A stretch of DNA of 64,000 bases, taken from positions 2,185,001 to 2,249,000 of the forward strand of contig NZ_CP076448.1 of NCBI RefSeq assembly GCF_019203965.1. The letters run 5' to 3'. Position numbers and translations under genes: made by a program. This document shows, in pieces, positions 60,690 to 64,000 of the stretch (the first letter of the stretch is position 1; each line of letters begins with the position of its first letter). The DNA is from Elioraea tepida. GTDB lineage: Bacteria; Pseudomonadota; Alphaproteobacteria; Acetobacterales; Acetobacteraceae. Under the pieces are notes generated by a model that searched no databases, was not told the DNA's origin, and was given only the letters and a program-made list of their open reading frames with translations.

Positions 60690-62264
60690 ATGCGAAGGGT
60701 GTGGCGTGTGGCGGGTCTCTCTGTCGCGATCCTGCTCGCGGGAACGGCCGCACCGGAGGCAAAACAGTTCCGCTTCGCCACCACCTCCGACGCCGTCACG
60801 CTCGACCCGCACGCCAACAACGCCTTCACCACCTATCTGATCACCGGCCAGATCTACGAGAGCCTGATCCACCGCAACGACGCGCTCAAGCTCGAGCCCG
60901 CGCTCGCACTCCGCTGGGAGCAGATCGAGCCGAGGCGCTGGCGCTTCTGGCTCCGCGAGGGTGTTACGTTCCACAACGGCAATGCCTTCGACGCCGACGA
61001 CGTCGTCTTCACCATCGCCCGCACCCTCGCCCCCACCTCGAACTTCACGATCTATGTCGACACGGTGAGCCATGCCGAGAGGGTCTCGTCCCACGTGGTC
61101 GACATCGTCACCCGCGTGCCAGACGCGGTGATCCCAGACAAGCTCACCCGCATCCTCCTCATGGACAGGGAGTGGACGGAGGCGAACCGTTCCGCCCAGC
61201 CGCAGAACCTGCGCGACCGCGAGGAGAGCTTCGCGGCGCGCAACGCCAACGGCACCGGCCCCTTCGTGTTGCGCTCGCGCGAGCCCGACCAGCGCACCGT
61301 TCTCGTGCGCAACCCGCGCTGGTGGGGCGGCCCTCCGGGGCCGAACGACGTGACGGAGTGGCAGCATGTGGTGATCGCCTCCGATGCGACCCGGATCGCC
61401 GCTCTCCTCTCGGGCGAGGTCGATTTCGTGCACACCGTCCCGGCCCAGGACGTCGCTCGGCTGCAGCGCGACCCCCGTCTGAAGGTCCTGATCGGACAGG
61501 AGAACCGGACGATGTGGCTGGCGATGGACCAGGCGCGCGACGAGCTCCTCTATTCCAATGTCAAAGGCCGAAACCCGTTCAAGGACGTGCGCGTGCGCGA
61601 GGCGATCGCGATCGCGATCGATGTCGAGGCGATCCGGTCGCGCGTGCTTCGCGGCCACGCCGTGCCGACGGCGAGCATGTGGACACAGTTCGTCACCGGC
61701 TATGACGAAGCCTTCGCACGACGCCCGCCGGTGGACCGCGACCGGGCGCGGAGGCTGCTCGCCGAGGCCGGCTATCCACAGGGCTTCGAGGTGACGCTCG
61801 ACTGCCCCGTCGGCGCCTATGACGAGGTCTGCCAGGCGATCGCGGGGATGCTCGCCCAGGTCGGCATCCAAATCCGGCTCAACACCGTGCCGAGCGCGGT
61901 GTTCTTCCGCAAGCTGCAGCAGGAGGACATGAGCTTCTACGGCCTCACCTGGGGCGTTCCGACCTTCGATGCGCTCTACACGTTTCGCGGCATCATGATG
62001 ACGCGCGCTCTCGCCGGCGGCGGCTCATGGAACTGGGGCGGGTACTCGAACCCGCGCGTCGATGCCCTGATCCGGGAGGTCGAGGCGGAGACCGCGCCGG
62101 CGCGCCGCATCGCGCTCATCCACGAGGCGCAGCGGATCCACAACGCCGAGTACGGGCACATCCCGCTCTACCACCTGATGATCCCGTTCGCGATGAAGGC
62201 GAACGTGATGGTGACGCACCGCGCCGACAATCTCGTCTTTGGCAGGACAGTGAAGGTCGAGTAG
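60690..62264 (+). CDS. ABC transporter substrate-binding protein, oligopeptide/dipeptide type (family 5)
   Basis: A 524-residue exported solute receptor. A signal peptide of about 27 residues precedes ATTSDAVTLDPHANNA; LIHRNDALKLEPALA and FWLREGVTFHNGNAFDADDVVFT are the cluster-C signature; NPRWWGG and VDFVHTVP follow. No permease or ATPase genes lie alongside, so it is an orphan here. GGGAGGTGG before ATG 60690 supports the start. Ligand unknown. Confidence 0.92.
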   Translation: MRRVWRVAGLSVAILLAGTAAPEAKQFRFATTSDAVTLDPHANNAFTTYLITGQIYESLIHRNDALKLEPALALRWEQIEPRRWRFWLREGVTFHNGNAFDADDVVFTIARTLAPTSNFTIYVDTVSHAERVSSHVVDIVTRVPDAVIPDKLTRILLMDREWTEANRSAQPQNLRDREESFAARNANGTGPFVLRSREPDQRTVLVRNPRWWGGPPGPNDVTEWQHVVIASDATRIAALLSGEVDFVHTVPAQDVARLQRDPRLKVLIGQENRTMWLAMDQARDELLYSNVKGRNPFKDVRVREAIAIAIDVEAIRSRVLRGHAVPTASMWTQFVTGYDEAFARRPPVDRDRARRLLAEAGYPQGFEVTLDCPVGAYDEVCQAIAGMLAQVGIQIRLNTVPSAVFFRKLQQEDMSFYGLTWGVPTFDALYTFRGIMMTRALAGGGSWNWGGYSNPRVDALIREVEAETAPARRIALIHEAQRIHNAEYGHIPLYHLMIPFAMKANVMVTHRADNLVFGRTVKVE

Positions 62265-62288
62265 GGACCGGGCGGTGGGAGCGGGCGC

Positions 62289-63560
62289 TCAGGGGCGTAT
62301 CTGGCCCGTTCCGTACACGTGATAGCGGAAGGTGGTGAGCTGCTGCGGCCCGACCGGCCCGCGCGTATGGATCCGGCCCGTTGCGATGCCGATCTCCGCG
62401 CCGAAGCCGAACTCGCCGCCATCGGCGAACTGGGTCGAGGCGTTCACGATTCCGATCGCGCTGTCGATTCCGGCGAGGAACGCCTCCGCCGCCGCTGCGT
62501 CCTCGGTAATGATCGCATCCGTGTGCTCTGAGCCGTGGCGCAGGATGTGCGCGATCGCCCCCTCGACGCCATCGACGACCGCGACCGAGAGCACGGCGTC
62601 GAGCCACTCGGTGTCGAAATCCTCGGCGTTCGCCGCCGGAAGCTCCGGGCAGATCGCGCGCGCCGCCGCATCGGCGCGGAAGCTGCAGCCGCGCGCGGCG
62701 AGGTCGGCGATGATCGGCGGCAGATGCGTCTCCGCCACTGCCCGGTCGACAAGAAGCGTCTCGGTCGCGCCGCACACGCCGGTGCGCCGGAGCTTGGCGT
62801 TGACCACGATCGCCCGCGCCTTCGCCAGGTCCGCCGCGCGGTGCACGAAGGTGTGGCAGCGCCCCTCGGCGTGCGCGAGCACGGGAACGCGCGCCTCGGC
62901 TTGGACGCGCTCGACAAGCCCCTTGCCGCCACGGGGGATGATCACGTCGACGAGGCCGCCGCCCGCGAGCATCGCCGCGACATAGGCGCGGTCGGCCGTG
63001 GGCGCGACCTGAACCGACGCCTCGGGTAGCCCGGCTTCCGCAAATCCCTCCGTGATCGCCGCGTGGATCGCGGTCACACTCGCCAGGCTCTCCGACCCGC
63101 CGCGCAGGATCAGCGCGTTGCCGCTCTTGACGGCGATCGCTGCCGCATCGGCCGCGACGTTCGGGCGGCTTTCGAAGATCATGCCGATGACGCCGAGCGG
63201 TGTGGCGACACGGCGGATCCGGAGCCCGTTCGGGCGTGTCCACTCGGCGAGCACCGCGCCCACAGGGTCGGGCAGGGCGGCGACCTCCTCTACCCCGCGC
63301 GCCATCGCCTCAAGGCGCGCGGGCGTCAGCGTCAGACGGTCGACGAAACTCGCCGGCCGGTCGGTCACGGCGGCGAGGTCGCGCGCATTGGCCTCGAGGA
63401 TTGCGCCCTCCTGGCGGCGGATCGCCGCGGCGGCGGCGCGCAAGCCCGCCTCCTTCACCGCCGGGGAGAGGCGTGCGAGCGTGTGCGCAGCCGAGCGCGC
63501 CGCCTTCGCCTGGGCGGCGAAGGCGGCGGCAGCGTCGGCGTGGGGTGTGATCACGTTCAT
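62289..63560 (-). CDS. proA: Glutamate-5-semialdehyde dehydrogenase (gamma-glutamyl phosphate reductase)
   Basis: A 423-residue NADPH enzyme of proline synthesis. Early ARDLAAV segment, the [21 protein letters not shown] motif, [12 protein letters not shown], the catalytic cysteine region [16 protein letters not shown], and the end [19 protein letters not shown] identify it. No proB is seen next to it. Complete. Confidence 0.97.
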   Translation of the reverse strand: MNVITPHADAAAAFAAQAKAARSAAHTLARLSPAVKEAGLRAAAAAIRRQEGAILEANARDLAAVTDRPASFVDRLTLTPARLEAMARGVEEVAALPDPVGAVLAEWTRPNGLRIRRVATPLGVIGMIFESRPNVAADAAAIAVKSGNALILRGGSESLASVTAIHAAITEGFAEAGLPEASVQVAPTADRAYVAAMLAGGGLVDVIIPRGGKGLVERVQAEARVPVLAHAEGRCHTFVHRAADLAKARAIVVNAKLRRTGVCGATETLLVDRAVAETHLPPIIADLAARGCSFRADAAARAICPELPAANAEDFDTEWLDAVLSVAVVDGVEGAIAHILRHGSEHTDAIITEDAAAAEAFLAGIDSAIGIVNASTQFADGGEFGFGAEIGIATGRIHTRGPVGPQQLTTFRYHVYGTGQIRP

Positions 63561-63608
63561 CGGCGGGGGATGAAGACGCGCGGCCGCCTCGCTGTCAAAC
63601 GCCGCGCC

Positions 63609-64000
63609 TCAGCCGCGATGCTTCACCGTGATCTCGGCGATGCGTCGGCCGAAGGCCTTCGCCGTCTCGTGGTCGGAGGCGGGAGGGGTGACATCCGCCC
63701 CCTCGTCCGCGTTCGCCTGGGTGCCGAGGCCGAGGAAATGGCCGGTCCGGTTGAGATCCGCAGGGCTGCCCTTGCTCGAGTTGAAGCCGGGCATCATGCC
63801 GAGCGGGATCCACAGCATCCCGTGCTGGGCCGCGAGCGTGACCATCTGGATCAGCGTCACCTGCTTGTCGCCGGCCCAGGAGCCGCTGTTGGTGAAGCCT
63901 GCGGCGAACTTGTCCTTCCACCCGCCGCGCATCCACACCTTCGAGGTGGCGTCGGCGAAGGTTTTGAAGGGGCCGGAGGCACTGCCCATGTAGGTTGGCG
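63609..64000 (-). CDS. WrbA-like NAD(P)H:quinone oxidoreductase, C-terminal part (cut by window edge)
   Basis: The last ~130 residues of a flavodoxin-fold quinone reductase whose start is beyond the window. It begins near the FMN loop PTYMGSASGPFKTF, with FTNSGSWAGDKQVTL, HGMLWIPLGMMPGFN and the C-terminal ARRIAEITVKH-type helix. The frame is open to the window edge. The family protects from semiquinone radicals. WrbA and related flavodoxin family reductases differ little in this part. Confidence 0.85.
   Translation of the reverse strand, partial: PTYMGSASGPFKTFADATSKVWMRGGWKDKFAAGFTNSGSWAGDKQVTLIQMVTLAAQHGMLWIPLGMMPGFNSSKGSPADLNRTGHFLGLGTQANADEGADVTPPASDHETAKAFGRRIAEITVKHRG

Overview
The window is dense, very GC-rich bacterial chromosome. 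Gene order, the ubiquinone and poly-3-hydroxybutyrate (PHB) genes, lipid A/Kdo genes and the rimP-nusA-infB and dnaA-dnaN-recF-gyrB clusters point to an alphaproteobacterium, most likely Rhodospirillales close to Acetobacteraceae. The family is an inference from gene content; no rRNA or tRNA gene is present to fix it. Most of the window is core chromosome. Accessory signals are one decayed IS5-family insertion, one palindromic MITE-like element and one outer-membrane protein gene killed by a stop codon.

Layout. 1-4.1 kb: end of a prephenate dehydrogenase gene, a TlpA-like thioredoxin, then argH-lptM-lysA as a translationally coupled operon. 4.1-6.8 kb: a large DUF4175/TIGR02302 membrane protein. 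6.9-11.5 kb: a PHB locus with the repressor phaR divergent from a PhaE-like/PhaC-like pair, followed by phaA and phaB. 11.6-13.1 kb: a DUF900 hydrolase and a carboxymuconolactone decarboxylase-family protein. 13.1-16.2 kb (minus strand): gloB, a glutathione transferase, a DUF985 cupin and a patatin. 16.3-17.7 kb: a methyltransferase and a second metallo-beta-lactamase-fold hydrolase.

17.75-27.7 kb is the transcription/translation super-operon rimP-nusA-ylxR/Q-infB-rbfA-truB-rpsO-pnp, headed by a promoter and an attenuator-like terminator. 27.8-31.5 kb holds a nitronate monooxygenase-like protein and three envelope or secreted proteins. 31.55-32.39 kb is the IS remnant, inserted in the stop codon of a DsrE-like gene. 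That gene ends the minus-strand operon ubiE-coaBC-dut-moeB-dsrE. From 36.2 kb follow mutM, an enoyl-CoA hydratase gene, rpsT, an AT-rich dnaA leader (possible oriC), dnaA, a trans-sulfuration enzyme, dnaN, the MITE-like element, recF and gyrB.

46.6-52.5 kb: purD divergent from xseA-M23 peptidase, a cupin, and a small membrane protein coupled to a chemoreceptor. 52.5-56.5 kb (minus): acyltransferase, waaA, lpxK and lpxL, a lipid A/Kdo operon. 56.8-59.5 kb: a MipA/OmpV pseudogene, then a glycosyltransferase with an LpxH-like phosphatase. 59.7-64 kb: a diacylglycerol kinase-family protein, an oligopeptide-type binding protein, proA, and the end of a WrbA-like flavoprotein.

I did not find a clearly new multi-gene system. 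The best second-look items are the short PhaE/PhaC-like pair, the element insertions at CTAG stop codons, the rimP attenuator, the small protein/chemoreceptor pair and the region upstream of dnaA.
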